Translations under genes and position numbers: made by a program | DNA from: an uncultured Bacillus sp. | GTDB lineage: Bacteria; Bacillota; Bacilli; Bacillales_B; DSM-18226 | Reading direction: 5' to 3' | Assembly (NCBI RefSeq): GCF_946478885.1 | Contig: NZ_CAMLDX010000023.1 | Location: 1-38,970 of the forward strand | DNA: 38,970 nucleotides | The notes under the pieces: model-generated | What the model was told of the DNA's origin: nothing | Database searches by the model: none | What the model saw: only the letters and a program-made list of their open reading frames with translations | In this document: positions 23,492 to 31,745 of the stretch, in pieces | How the letters are laid out: every line of letters starts with the position of its first letter | Numbering within the stretch: position 1 is the stretch's first letter

Positions 23492-24655
23492 TTACAATGA
23501 TGCACGGTAAATGTCAAGTACATCATCCCGATTTAATTTCTTAAATTTACCAAATTCTCCTCTGGCCATCGCCCGATCAGCCATTAAGTCAAGCTTGCCT
23601 GCATCGATTCCATAATCATTCAGCCGTGAAGGAGCACCTATGCTGTTCCAAAATGCACGAAGTCTTTCGATTCCTTCCATCCCAGCTTCTTCTTTTGTTT
23701 TCCCGGACGGATCCACGCCAAAAACACGTACAGCCAACTGTTGGAAACGCTCAGGATTTGCAGATAGGGAATGCTTCATCCAGTTCGGAAAAAGGATTGC
23801 CAAACCTCCACCATGCGGGATATCATAGACAGCCGAAACGGCATGTTCCATATTATGGGTTGCCCAATCTCCGTTATATCCCATGGACAGCATCCCATTT
23901 AAGGCCATAGTTCCACAATATAAAATTGTTGCCCGATTTTCGTAGCTTTCCAAGTTCTTGAGCAGCTTTGGCGCTGTTTCCATTACTGTCAGCAGCAGGG
24001 CTTCACTCATCCGATCCTGTAAAAAGGTCTCTGTCTGTACATGAAAGTAATTTTCTAATGTATGTACCATCATGTCAACAATTCCATTGACTGTTTGATC
24101 GCGCGGAACAGTAAACGTGTTAACCGGATCAAGTATTGAAAAGCGCGGATAGACCACTGGATTGCCCCAACCGTATTTTTCATTCGTTTCCCAATTCGTA
24201 ATAACTGAGCTTGGATTCATTTCAGAACCTGTTGCAGCGAGCGTCAACACAGTACCAAATGGAAGCGCTTCTGATATAATCGCTTTTTTGGTCACAATGT
24301 CCCATGGATCACCATCATACTTGGCACCGGCTGCAATTGCCTTCGTGCAATCAATCACACTACCTCCGCCAGCCGCCAAGAGAAAGTCAATCCCTTCTTT
24401 TTTACATATTTCTACCCCTTTTCTGACAGTAGAAATACGCGGGTTTGGTTCAACACCGGATAACTCAAAGTATGTTACACCTGCAGTCTGTAATTGTTCA
24501 ACGATTTGCTCATATAAACCATTACGTTTGATACTTCCTCCACCGTAAACAAGAAGAACTTTATTCCCGTATCGCGGAACTTCATTCTTCAACTGTTCTG
24601 TCTGTCCTTTTCCAAATATCAGCTTGACAGGGTTATTATATGTAAAGTTATCGAT
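23492..24655 (-). CDS. yugJ: Iron-containing alcohol dehydrogenase (YugJ/YugK-like), apparent ATC start
   Basis: A 387-residue NAD(P)H-dependent butanol-dehydrogenase-type enzyme. Nucleotide-binding [17 protein letters not shown] and the metal-ligand regions MVHTLENYF and [19 protein letters not shown] are visible. The first ordinary start is a TTG at 24592, which has no ribosome binding site and would lose the conserved N-terminus. Reading upstream gives [20 protein letters not shown], matching the YugJ N-terminus as I recall it. AGGAGG (24668-24663) stands 7 nt before an ATC codon at 24655. An in-frame TGA lies upstream with no ATG, GTG or TTG between. The start is therefore ATC, or a mutated or misread ATG. 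Confidence 0.85.
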   Translation of the reverse strand: MDNFTYNNPVKLIFGKGQTEQLKNEVPRYGNKVLLVYGGGSIKRNGLYEQIVEQLQTAGVTYFELSGVEPNPRISTVRKGVEICKKEGIDFLLAAGGGSVIDCTKAIAAGAKYDGDPWDIVTKKAIISEALPFGTVLTLAATGSEMNPSSVITNWETNEKYGWGNPVVYPRFSILDPVNTFTVPRDQTVNGIVDMMVHTLENYFHVQTETFLQDRMSEALLLTVMETAPKLLKNLESYENRATILYCGTMALNGMLSMGYNGDWATHNMEHAVSAVYDIPHGGGLAILFPNWMKHSLSANPERFQQLAVRVFGVDPSGKTKEEAGMEGIERLRAFWNSIGAPSRLNDYGIDAGKLDLMADRAMARGEFGKFKKLNRDDVLDIYRASL

Positions 24656-24869
24656 ACTAAAACCTCCTATATTAAATATTCATTTCATTTTTTTACTAGT
24701 TAAGAACTACTCATTTATTATCCTTCAACATCCTAAAGATTGCAAAATAAAACCAGTTTACGATGAAATATTAATCAGGGATTTTTTTCTTACATTTATT
24801 ATGAATCATTCTTCAAGAATGGTGCATCCTAAACAATGTATCTATATACATTTAGGAGGTGTTTCTTTG

Positions 24870-25100
24870 ATGAGTACAATTCAACGTGTCGCACTATTTC
24901 TTACCATTATCGGAGCCATTAATTGGGGACTGATAGGCTTTTTCCAATTCAATCTTGTTGCAACCCTTTTCGGGGTGGATACGCTGATTTCTAGAATTAT
25001 TTATTGTTTAGTCGGAATTGCCGGTCTGATTAATCTCGGACTTCTTTTTAAACCTTCTGAACAGCATGTCAGAGAACCAGAAACGAAGCCTACAAGATAG
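24870..25100 (+). CDS. yuzA: DUF378 small membrane protein (YuzA-like)
   Basis: A 76-residue protein with two transmembrane helices (about residues 5-27 and 40-60) and the DUF378 motif GAINWGLIGFF. In B. subtilis yuzA lies between yugJ and yugI, as here. AGGAGGT (24854-24860) is 9 nt before the ATG; a TTG at 24867 is 6 nt away and also possible. Function unknown. A hairpin repeat follows the stop and probably terminates it. Confidence 0.85.
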   Translation: MSTIQRVALFLTIIGAINWGLIGFFQFNLVATLFGVDTLISRIIYCLVGIAGLINLGLLFKPSEQHVREPETKPTR

Positions 25101-25115
25101 CCTTTCTCCTTGCTC

Positions 25116-25220
25116 GGGGGCTGTCTCAAAAGCAAAGATGTCAGACAACACCCTACATCAATTTGCACTGGATATTGATGTAGGGGTGGATGCCTGACAC
25201 CTTCTGGGAAAGCCCTTTTT
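25116..25220 (+). repeat. Hairpin repeat copy E
   Basis: Arms GGGGGCTGTCTC and GGGAAAGCCC, with CAAAAGCAAAGATGTCAG and TGCCTGACACCTTCTGGGA. The centre is shortened to CATCAATTTGCACTGGATA and pairs more fully (CCCTACATCAA/TTGATGTAGGG). TTTTT follows on the plus strand. It starts 16 bp after yuzA ends. Confidence 0.8.
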
Positions 25221-25353
25221 GACATGACAGCGGGAAGCGGATGATTCTCCGCTTGAGCGATAAACTCCTGTATTTTGTTTGATCGCTCATTTTCATCCTC
25301 CATTTCTCCAGCCTCTTGTATGCTTCAATTTCACCCATATAGTCTCAATTGAT
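25221..25353 (-). other. Possible degraded coding remnant
   Basis: About 130 bp between repeat E and the yugI terminator. On the minus strand two overlapping frames look protein-like (GEIEAYKRLEKWRMKM, and IQEFIAQAENHPLPAVMSK), as if one gene had shifted frame and lost its 3' end at the repeat. No family was recognised with confidence. Confidence 0.2.
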
Positions 25354-25398
25354 AAAAAAAGAAGTATAAGACATTTTATCCGTGCCCTATACTTCTTT
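25354..25398 (-). terminator. Terminator of yugI
   Basis: On the minus strand AAAGAAGTATA and TATACTTCTTT form an 11-bp stem with a 19-nt loop, followed by a long T-run. It begins just past the yugI stop codon. Confidence 0.85.
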
Positions 25399-25403
25399 AG
25401 TTA

Positions 25404-25808
25404 TTATTTTTTGATTAAATCATCGCGCTGGGATTGATCAATCCATTCCTGTAGCTTATCCTTTAATGTATTAAAGCCCTGTGATGATTCAATATCCGTC
25501 TTAATGGCTGCAGCCTGACGCTTGCGCGGTTTTTTCACCTTAACTTCTCCGCCCTGCACCGGCTCTTCTTCAGTTGCACGAATAGAAAGTCCTATTTTTC
25601 CTTCCTCTTCATTAATAGATAAAACCTTAACTTTTACTTCGTCGCCCACTTTTAAGTGATCATGAATATCCTTTACAAAACCATGGGTGATTTCAGAAAT
25701 ATGAACCAACCCTTGATGTTGTTCATCTAATGCAACAAACGCTCCATATGATTGAATTCCGGTCACTTTACCTGTTAAAACACTTCCTATTTCAAATTTT
25801 TCTGACAT
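25404..25808 (-). CDS. yugI: S1 RNA-binding domain general stress protein (YugI/GSP13)
   Basis: A 134-residue protein with one S1 domain at about residues 5-75 (GSVLTGKVTGIQSYGAFVAL, HISEITHGFV, VKVKVLSI) and a basic C-terminal tail (VKKPRKRQ). In B. subtilis the homologue GSP13 is ribosome-associated and stress-induced. AGGAG precedes the ATG. It is a single-gene unit with its own promoter and terminator, in the conserved order yuzA-yugI-alaT. Confidence 0.92.
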   Translation of the reverse strand: MSEKFEIGSVLTGKVTGIQSYGAFVALDEQHQGLVHISEITHGFVKDIHDHLKVGDEVKVKVLSINEEEGKIGLSIRATEEEPVQGGEVKVKKPRKRQAAAIKTDIESSQGFNTLKDKLQEWIDQSQRDDLIKK

Positions 25809-25860
25809 AGAAACACTCCTAATTAATTGTTATTTTGTCTCTCGTTATACGCAATAAAAA

Positions 25861-25889
25861 ATTATATCATAGCCTGGGATAATGATCAA
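25861..25889 (-). promoter_or_regulatory. Sigma-A promoter of yugI
   Basis: On the minus strand TTGATC (25889-25884), a 17-bp spacer ending in TGA, and TATAAT (25866-25861). The start of yugI is about 50 bp downstream. Confidence 0.7.
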
Positions 25890-26020
25890 AAAAAGAGCAT
25901 TCTGCCAATAGAACACTCAAGATTTTATTTTTTATAAAATTGGAAGAAAACAGTATAAAAAAAGAGAAATATGGAAATATTAGGAGCGTAGGACTTTCTA
26001 GTATTCCCCCTTTTTTGAAG

Positions 26021-26049
26021 AGGACACCCTTAGCGGATGTCCTTTTTTT
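26021..26049 (+). terminator. Plus-strand terminator with no plus-strand gene before it
   Basis: AGGACACCC (26021-26029) and GGATGTCCT (26035-26043) form a stem followed by seven T on the plus strand. The only adjacent genes, alaT and yugI, are on the minus strand. It may end an unrecognised short RNA, or serve alaT poorly in the other direction. Confidence 0.55.
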
Positions 26050-26095
26050 GGTCTATGTGTAGTTTACCCAATTTTTCAGTGTTGCGTTTCGCATA

Positions 26096-27265
26096 TTAGA
26101 TTGAATCTATGAATCTTTTCATTCTTTTAATCGCTTCCTGAAGTTGCTCCAATGAAGAAGCATATGAACAGCGAATATGACCTTCACCACTTTCACCAAA
26201 CACATCCCCAGGTACAACAGCGACTCCCTCTTTAAGCAATAGCTGCTCTGCAAACTCCTGCGAGCTTAATCCTGTTGATTCAATGGACGGGAAGGCATAG
26301 AATGCACCCCCTGGCACATGACAGGTTAAACCAATTTCATTTAATGACTGTACGATAAAATTTCGGCGGCGGCGATAGCTCTTGATCATCTCATCCACAT
26401 CAGAGCGGCAATTTTTGAGTGCTTCAACAGCTGCGTATTGAGCCATAGTTGACGCACACATCATCGCATACTGATGGATTTTCAACATGGCACTGGTAAT
26501 TTCCTCAGGAGCGCAGACAAAGCCAAGACGCCAGCCGGTCATCGCAAATCCCTTTGAGAAACCGGAGACTAGAATTGTTCTATCAATCATTCCATTGATA
26601 GCAGCCATGCTTGTATATTCTTCATCATACACAAGCTCTGCATAGATTTCATCCGCAATAATAAGCAAATCATACTTTTCAGCAATAGAAGCTAATTTTT
26701 CCAGTTCACTCTTATTCAGCATTGTGCCTGTCGGATTATTTGGCGAACAAATTAAAATGGCCTTTGTTCTATCCGTTACGACGGCTTCTATTTGTTCCGG
26801 GAGAATTTTGAAATCGTTTTCCTTCTCTGCTTGAACTTGTACAGCCACTCCCCCAGCAAGCGTCACCATCGGAACATACGAAACAAAGCACGGTTCCACA
26901 ACAATGACTTCATCACCGGGATCAAGAATGGCACGCATGGCAATATCAATAGCTTGGCTTGCCCCGACTGTGACGATAATTTGCGATTGAGGCGAATATT
27001 CCACCTTAAATTGCGATCTCATATATTTGGAAATTTCCTCGCGGAGCTCAAGCAATCCCGCATTGGCTGTATAAGAGGTATATCCCTGCTCAAGCGAATT
27101 AATGGCAGCTTCTCTTATCGTCCATGGTGTAACAAAATCGGGCTCGCCTACCCCGAGTGAAACGATCCCTTCCATCCCGGCGGCTAAATCGAAAAAGCGG
27201 CGGATGCCTGATGGCTTCAAATCCATAACCGTTTTGGATAAATAACTGCTTTTGGTTGATTTCAT
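26096..27265 (-). CDS. alaT: Alanine aminotransferase AlaT (PLP-dependent)
   Basis: A 389-residue class I/II aminotransferase. The PLP lysine is in SGFSKGFAMTGWRLGF, with CSPNNPTGTML and the C-terminal Arg region GHIRCSYA. B. subtilis AlaT (YugH) is an alanine transaminase next to its Lrp-type regulator, and the arrangement is identical here. The ATG overlaps the regulator stop by one base (TAATG), so the two are translationally coupled. Assignment to alanine rests on this conserved pairing. Confidence 0.9.
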   Translation of the reverse strand: MKSTKSSYLSKTVMDLKPSGIRRFFDLAAGMEGIVSLGVGEPDFVTPWTIREAAINSLEQGYTSYTANAGLLELREEISKYMRSQFKVEYSPQSQIIVTVGASQAIDIAMRAILDPGDEVIVVEPCFVSYVPMVTLAGGVAVQVQAEKENDFKILPEQIEAVVTDRTKAILICSPNNPTGTMLNKSELEKLASIAEKYDLLIIADEIYAELVYDEEYTSMAAINGMIDRTILVSGFSKGFAMTGWRLGFVCAPEEITSAMLKIHQYAMMCASTMAQYAAVEALKNCRSDVDEMIKSYRRRRNFIVQSLNEIGLTCHVPGGAFYAFPSIESTGLSSQEFAEQLLLKEGVAVVPGDVFGESGEGHIRCSYASSLEQLQEAIKRMKRFIDSI

Positions 27266-27765
27266 TATGGTGACACCACAATTCTTTTGTCTTTATTTTC
27301 TGCACCAAAAATAATTCCATCATGCTTATATTTTTTCAAAATAAAGTGTGTGGTCGTTGAAATAACAGAGTCAAGTGTTGAAAGCTTTTGATGGACAAAG
27401 TGGGCAACTTCATTCATCGATTTTCCTTCGATAATGACTGATAGATCGTAAGCACCTGACATTAAATAGACTGAATCCACTTCTTTAAAACGGTAAATTC
27501 TTTCAGCAATTTCATCAAATCCAACACCGCGTTTCGGTGTTACCTTTACATCAATCATCGCGGTTACGCCGGAATGTTCTTCCACTTTCCCCCAGTCAAT
27601 GACTGTAATATATCTTACAATCACCTTGTGTTCTTCGAGCTTTTTGATGGATTGTTCAGCTTCTTCGACACCCAGTCCAATCATCTTCGCAATATCTGCT
27701 ATCGCTATATGAGCATCTTTTTCTAGAATCTCAACAATCTCCAATTCCTTTTCTGTTAAATTCAT
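27265..27765 (-). CDS. alaR: Lrp/AsnC-family regulator AlaR
   Basis: A 166-residue regulator with an N-terminal helix-turn-helix (IAIADIAKMIGLGVEEAEQSI, in part) and a C-terminal RAM/ligand-binding domain (GAYDLSVIIEG). In B. subtilis AlaR activates alaT in response to alanine. GGAGG is well placed before the ATG. It is the first gene of the alaR-alaT unit. Confidence 0.9.
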   Translation of the reverse strand: MNLTEKELEIVEILEKDAHIAIADIAKMIGLGVEEAEQSIKKLEEHKVIVRYITVIDWGKVEEHSGVTAMIDVKVTPKRGVGFDEIAERIYRFKEVDSVYLMSGAYDLSVIIEGKSMNEVAHFVHQKLSTLDSVISTTTHFILKKYKHDGIIFGAENKDKRIVVSP

Positions 27766-27972
27766 GGAAAGACCTCCATATGTTTTAAAATATTTATATT
27801 ATAGCAAACTTCACGTCCAAGGTACTGAAATTTTTAATGATTTTCAAAATTACTTTAATAAAAACCAACATTTGCCTGAATGTTCTTATTCTTTTACTGG
27901 AGATAATGCTCATGACGGAACCTGAGCAGCAAGCAACGGGTATGAGGGGATTCCCTTTATTGGAAAATAATA
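27766..27972. other. Intergenic region upstream of alaR
   Basis: About 207 bp of mostly AT-rich DNA that must hold the alaR promoter. A short plus-strand frame (27918-27983, beginning MTEPEQQATG) is too short and unsupported to call a gene. Repeat F follows. Confidence 0.4.
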
Positions 27973-28095
27973 GGGAAGTTTAAAAACAAAGGTGTCAGGC
28001 ACCACCATACAGTATCTATGATCACTTTGCATCAATCTGCACTGGATATAGATCAATGATGGATGTCTGACACCCTATGGGATAGCCTGATTTTT
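27973..28095. repeat. Hairpin repeat copy F
   Basis: It contains CAAAGGTGTCAGGCACCA and ATGTCTGACACCCTATGGGA, with the centre CACTTTGCATCAATCTGCAC in the B orientation. The left outer arm (GGGAAGTTTAAAA) has decayed from the family GGGCTGTTCCAAAA. Its right end is 18 bp beyond the stop of the Cu/Zn-SOD-like gene. Confidence 0.78.
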
Positions 28096-28113
28096 CGCAT
28101 GCTTCAACTACCT

Positions 28114-28623
28114 TTATTTCTTTATTTCACCACAAAGGACTCGCTCTCCGGAGTTTCCCGCAGGCTGTGTCATCCCATCGTCCATTTCACTTGTAATAAC
28201 AATGGAAGTCCCATCTTTTGTAAGAAGGGTTGTTTTTCCATCCTTCAAAGTAACATTCGGTGCCAATAATTCCGCCTTTGCTTTTCCATCATCGCCAACA
28301 ATTAAATTGGGTAAATCTCCTGCATGGGCTCCTTTGGGATGCAGCAACCCATGCTCCTTATCTTCAGGATTATAGTGGTCTCCTGCCGATTTAAAATCCG
28401 GTCCTTTACAAGCACCTTTATCATGGATATGAATAGCATGTTCCCCCGGGGTCAGACCATTCACATTCACATTTATTTTAACTCCGCTTGACTGTTCTTC
28501 AAGTCGCACCTTTCCATGTGCATCACCTGAGGAATCATACATTTTCACATCCATTTTTGTAACTTCGTTTTCTACACAGCCAGTGAGTAAAGAAACGAAT
28601 AGGAACAGTCCATATCTCTTCAT
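28114..28623 (-). CDS. Cu/Zn superoxide dismutase-like lipoprotein (YojM-like), one Cu ligand missing
   Basis: A 169-residue protein. It has a lipoprotein signal with lipobox LLTGC (Cys16), so it should be anchored outside the cell membrane. The SOD fold keeps copper ligands H65 and H67, bridging H83, zinc ligands H91, H100 and D103, the disulfide cysteines C72 and C164, and the catalytic-type R161. The fourth copper ligand, normally in VIH, is T144 (SIVITSEMDD). B. subtilis YojM is also a SOD paralogue with lost copper ligands. Full SOD activity is therefore doubtful. The ATG at 28623 has GGGG upstream; an earlier TTG is rejected. Confidence 0.88.
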   Translation of the reverse strand: MKRYGLFLFVSLLTGCVENEVTKMDVKMYDSSGDAHGKVRLEEQSSGVKINVNVNGLTPGEHAIHIHDKGACKGPDFKSAGDHYNPEDKEHGLLHPKGAHAGDLPNLIVGDDGKAKAELLAPNVTLKDGKTTLLTKDGTSIVITSEMDDGMTQPAGNSGERVLCGEIKK

Positions 28624-28708
28624 GATTCCATCCCCTGCCAAAACAATTTTATTTCATTTAACGATCGTACCGTCATTATATCTTTTCATATTTTCTCATT
28701 TTTCATGC

Positions 28709-28744
28709 AAAAAAAATCCTCCGGCTGACAAATCCAGCGGAGGA
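28709..28744 (-). terminator. Terminator of gltP
   Basis: On the minus strand CCTCCGCTGG and CAGCCGGAGG form a stem followed by ATTTTTTTT, about 20 bp after the gltP stop. Confidence 0.85.
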
Positions 28745-28765
28745 ACAATAAATAGATTGAATGGA

Positions 28766-30043
28766 TTAGCTGACTTTTTCTTCAGCTAATTTTTGCTTAG
28801 CATTGGAATAAAAAATTGGATTTTCGTTAAATTCGCCTTCCCATTTTGAAATGACAATCGTTGCAAGCGAATTCCCGATTACATTGACAACAGTCCGTGC
28901 CATATCTAAAATACGGTCGATGCCGGCAATAAAGGCAAGTCCTTCAATAGGCAAACCTACTGTTCCTAAAGTTGCCAATAAAACAACAAAGGAGACACCA
29001 GGTACCCCGGCAATGCCTTTTGAGGTAATCATTAACACAAGCATAAGGGAAATCTGCTCACCGATACTCATATCAATACCGTACATTTGGGCGATAAAAA
29101 TAGCTGCAAGAGCTTGATAAAGTGTGGAACCATCTAGGTTAAAGGAATATCCTGTTGGAATAACAAAAGAAGTGATATGTTTCGGACAACCTACCCATTC
29201 CATTTTTTCCATAATTCTTGGCAAAACGGTTTCTGAGCTTGAAGTAGAGTAGGCAAGGATCAACTCATCCTTTAAAAGTCGAATCAGTTTAAAAATATTA
29301 AAGCCGACAATCTTGGCTACACTTCCTAGGACGACAATAATAAAGAAGATCATCGTCGCATAAACAAGAAAAACAAGCTTGCCAAGTGGTAAAAGGGATT
29401 CAATACCAAATTTTGATACCGTCACACCGATTAATGCAAAAACACCGAATGGAGCAAATTTCATAATTTGATTGGTTGCATAAAACATCGCATCGGCTGT
29501 TCCTTGAAAAAAGCGTAGCACCGGTTTCCCTTTTTCTCCAATGGCCGCAAGTCCGAGACCAAATACTACCGAGAAAAAGATGATAGCCAGCATATCTCCC
29601 TCTGCAATTGATTTGATAGGGTTGGTCGGTACGATATTAACAAAAGTATCAGCCATTGAATGTGTTTCAGTTTGTTCTGCTGTATCAACATAACTATGAA
29701 TGTCTGTTTTTTGCAGGAGATCCATATCAACTCCATTTCCAGGGTGGAAGATGTTTGCTGAAAGAAGTCCTACGACAATCGCAATGGTTGTAATAGCCTC
29801 AAAATAAATCAGGGTTTTTCCGCCGATCTTTCCAAGCTTTTTCGTATCACCTACACCTGCAACCGCGATAATAATGCAGGAAATGACGATTGGTACCACT
29901 ATCATTTTAATTAGACGGAGAAAGATGTCTCCAATCGGCTGCAAATAGGTTGCCACATGCGGATTACCATAAAACACTGCTCCGATTATGATCCCTAGAA
30001 TAAGACCGATAAAAATTTGCCACGCTAAACTAATTTTTTTCAT
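28766..30043 (-). CDS. gltP: Proton/sodium-glutamate symporter GltP
   Basis: A 425-residue DAACS-family transporter with the serine-rich hairpin AYSTSSSETVLPRIMEKME, the TM7 motif SFNLDGSTLYQ, MITSKGIAGVPG, and the TM8 substrate-site helix DRILDMARTVVNVIGN. It closely matches B. subtilis GltP as I recall it. The ATG at 30043 is chosen because GTGAGG lies 6 nt upstream; the earlier GTG would overlap that site. A cyclic-di-AMP riboswitch lies 60 nt upstream on the same strand, so uptake of glutamate/aspartate is probably tied to c-di-AMP and thus to potassium and osmotic state. Confidence 0.93.
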   Translation of the reverse strand: MKKISLAWQIFIGLILGIIIGAVFYGNPHVATYLQPIGDIFLRLIKMIVVPIVISCIIIAVAGVGDTKKLGKIGGKTLIYFEAITTIAIVVGLLSANIFHPGNGVDMDLLQKTDIHSYVDTAEQTETHSMADTFVNIVPTNPIKSIAEGDMLAIIFFSVVFGLGLAAIGEKGKPVLRFFQGTADAMFYATNQIMKFAPFGVFALIGVTVSKFGIESLLPLGKLVFLVYATMIFFIIVVLGSVAKIVGFNIFKLIRLLKDELILAYSTSSSETVLPRIMEKMEWVGCPKHITSFVIPTGYSFNLDGSTLYQALAAIFIAQMYGIDMSIGEQISLMLVLMITSKGIAGVPGVSFVVLLATLGTVGLPIEGLAFIAGIDRILDMARTVVNVIGNSLATIVISKWEGEFNENPIFYSNAKQKLAEEKVS

Positions 30044-30104
30044 ACCATTCCTCACCTTCTTTTTGAATTTTGCAAGTTGGCAAGGGAAACAGAATATTCA
30101 CAAT

Positions 30105-30306
30105 AAAAAAAGACATGAAATATGCCTCTTAGCACCATCCCGGTTCATTTGCTTCTTATTTCAGTTCCCTTAACGCTGACGGGGTTAGCTGACGGGTTAG
30201 GGCCAGGAAACAATCAGCCCTTCCTTTAAAAAGAATTCACCCCAAGGGAAGATTCGCAATCTTCCTGATAAATTGGTTCCCCCGCTCCAAAGGATTTAGC
30301 GCTACT
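30105..30306 (-). promoter_or_regulatory. Cyclic-di-AMP riboswitch (ydaO/yuaA type) of gltP
   Basis: On the minus strand the conserved aptamer blocks occur in order: CGCTAAATCC, GGAGCGGGGGAACCAA, TTGGGGTGAAT, AAGGAAGGGCTG, and CCCGTCAGCTAACCCCGTC with AGCG. This is the ydaO-yuaA architecture. The aptamer spans about 30306-30161. A seven-T run at 30111-30105 closes the expression platform, but the terminator stem before it (AAATGAA ... TTCATGTC) is imperfect. gltP begins 61 nt later with no gene between. c-di-AMP binding to this class generally switches the downstream gene off. The rest of the gap up to 30492 is very AT-rich and holds the promoter. Confidence 0.92.
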
Positions 30307-30476
30307 AATCTAATATAATAGTATAATATTTTTATTATTATGTAAATGTATTATATTTCTATATTTAGTTTTTTTTATTATCAATATCAACCTTTCATTA
30401 AAATTTATTATCAATTATCACTATTTTATAATAGTAATTTATTTATTCTAACTTTTACTTCTATTCTGTATTTTAA

Positions 30477-30502
30477 CAAAAAAAACAGCCCTTCAGCTGT
30501 CT
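30477..30502 (-). terminator. Terminator of the small membrane protein gene
   Basis: On the minus strand ACAGCTGAAGGGCTGT is a stem-loop followed by eight T. The stem overlaps the last codons of the gene ending at 30493. Confidence 0.8.
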
Positions 30503-30699
30503 TTGTCATGTATATTAAATTTTAACTGTTTTTCTAATTCCTTTGCCTTTTTCTCTTCCCGTTTAGACCAACTTACGACAACCTTCATTACAACAACAGC
30601 AATAAGAACCATAATGCCCAGCTTAATCACAGCGGGGATATACTCTGTCTTATCTTCCGGAAAATATAAAAAAAATGACAAAACATCTGGCAGAGACAT
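30493..30699 (-). CDS. Small single-pass membrane protein
   Basis: A 68-residue protein with one hydrophobic helix (about residues 24-46, IKLGIMVLIAVVVMKVVVSW) and a charged, Lys/Glu-rich C-terminal tail. AAAGGAGG lies about 10 nt before the ATG at 30699, supporting translation; the in-frame ATG at 30723 overlaps that site. It stands between the gltP riboswitch region and kapD. No family recognised. Confidence 0.65.
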   Translation of the reverse strand: MSLPDVLSFFLYFPEDKTEYIPAVIKLGIMVLIAVVVMKVVVSWSKREEKKAKELEKQLKFNIHDKDS

Positions 30700-30831
30700 A
30701 GATTTCTTCCCTCCTTTGTCCATACTATCATTTCTACTATTATAACAATGTTTTTGTTTTCTTTCTATCGGTCTTATTCCTTTATGCCTAAATAACTGAT
30801 CATTGCGGCGGGAAGCAGATTTACCGGCAAA

Positions 30832-30868
30832 AATAAAAAGCCAAATCCTCCATGCAGATTCGGCTTTT
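30832..30868 (-). terminator. Terminator of kapD
   Basis: On the minus strand AAAAGCCGAATC and GATTTGGCTTTT form a 12-bp stem with T-rich tail; the stem includes the kapD stop codon. Confidence 0.85.
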
Positions 30869-31487
30869 AGGCAAACTCATTAAATAACTGGGAAAAATCA
30901 ACCCGATCCCCAATCGTTGTTTTTTCAGGGTTATGCAGATACTGCTTATCTTTCTCTACCAACTTAAAAATATTATAGGTAGTTAACGCATCATCTAATG
31001 CCCGATGATGCTTACCGACTCCGTTCCTGCCATATTCTTGTACGGCTTTCCACAATCCGGTTTGATTCTTATCGCCAAAGAAACGTTTGTATTCCATCGA
31101 TAAATCCATTTCCCTTGCGTAAAATGGAAAAGCGATATCTGCTTGCTCACAATTATGACGCAACACTTTCATATCCATATTTCCCCAAGTGACGACAGTA
31201 TTTTTAAAATCTTTTGTCAAAGAGGCAAACTTTTGAATCAGTTCGCGAAAAGGGAGCCCTTGATTCACCTGATCCTGGCTAATGCGAAGAAACGATTTAC
31301 AGCGGTCTGTCAGGACAGGAAAACGAACAGGCATCACATATGAGGAATATTTTTCATAAATCTGATCATTTACAACTGCGACAATTCCAGCTTCAATAAT
31401 TTCAGGATAAAATCCCTTCGTTTTCTTGCCCTTTTCCGGCATTGTAAACTCAAAATCAACAAATAAATATTGCTGTTCGTCTACCAA
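30867..31487 (-). CDS. kapD: 3'-5' exonuclease-family sporulation inhibitor KapD
   Basis: A 206-residue DEDDh exonuclease-fold protein. The catalytic acids are seen in LFVDFEFTMPE, TWGNMDMKVLRHNC and KHHRALDDALTTYNIF. In B. subtilis KapD inhibits the KinA route to sporulation, and kapD lies in the same chromosomal neighbourhood (yug-yux). The TTG start has GAGGGTG upstream. kinB and kapB are not adjacent here. Confidence 0.9.
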   Translation of the reverse strand: MVDEQQYLFVDFEFTMPEKGKKTKGFYPEIIEAGIVAVVNDQIYEKYSSYVMPVRFPVLTDRCKSFLRISQDQVNQGLPFRELIQKFASLTKDFKNTVVTWGNMDMKVLRHNCEQADIAFPFYAREMDLSMEYKRFFGDKNQTGLWKAVQEYGRNGVGKHHRALDDALTTYNIFKLVEKDKQYLHNPEKTTIGDRVDFSQLFNEFA

Positions 31488-31745
31488 CCTTTCACCCTCT
31501 TTTTTTAAAATGGTGCAGCAGGCTTGTTATCGACCCGTTATCCCTTATGCAGTTATAAATAACATAGCCTTCCTTTTCATTTTTCTATTATTATATCATA
31601 CCGTAAGATTTTTGGCGTTTAGAACGCATATGGTTTCCCATATACCCGTCTATGTATCTGCGCCCAATTCTTCCTACTTGCCCATACATAATGGGTGTTA
31701 TCTGCATATGAAATAATATGTGAGATAATAAGGAGGTTCACCCCA

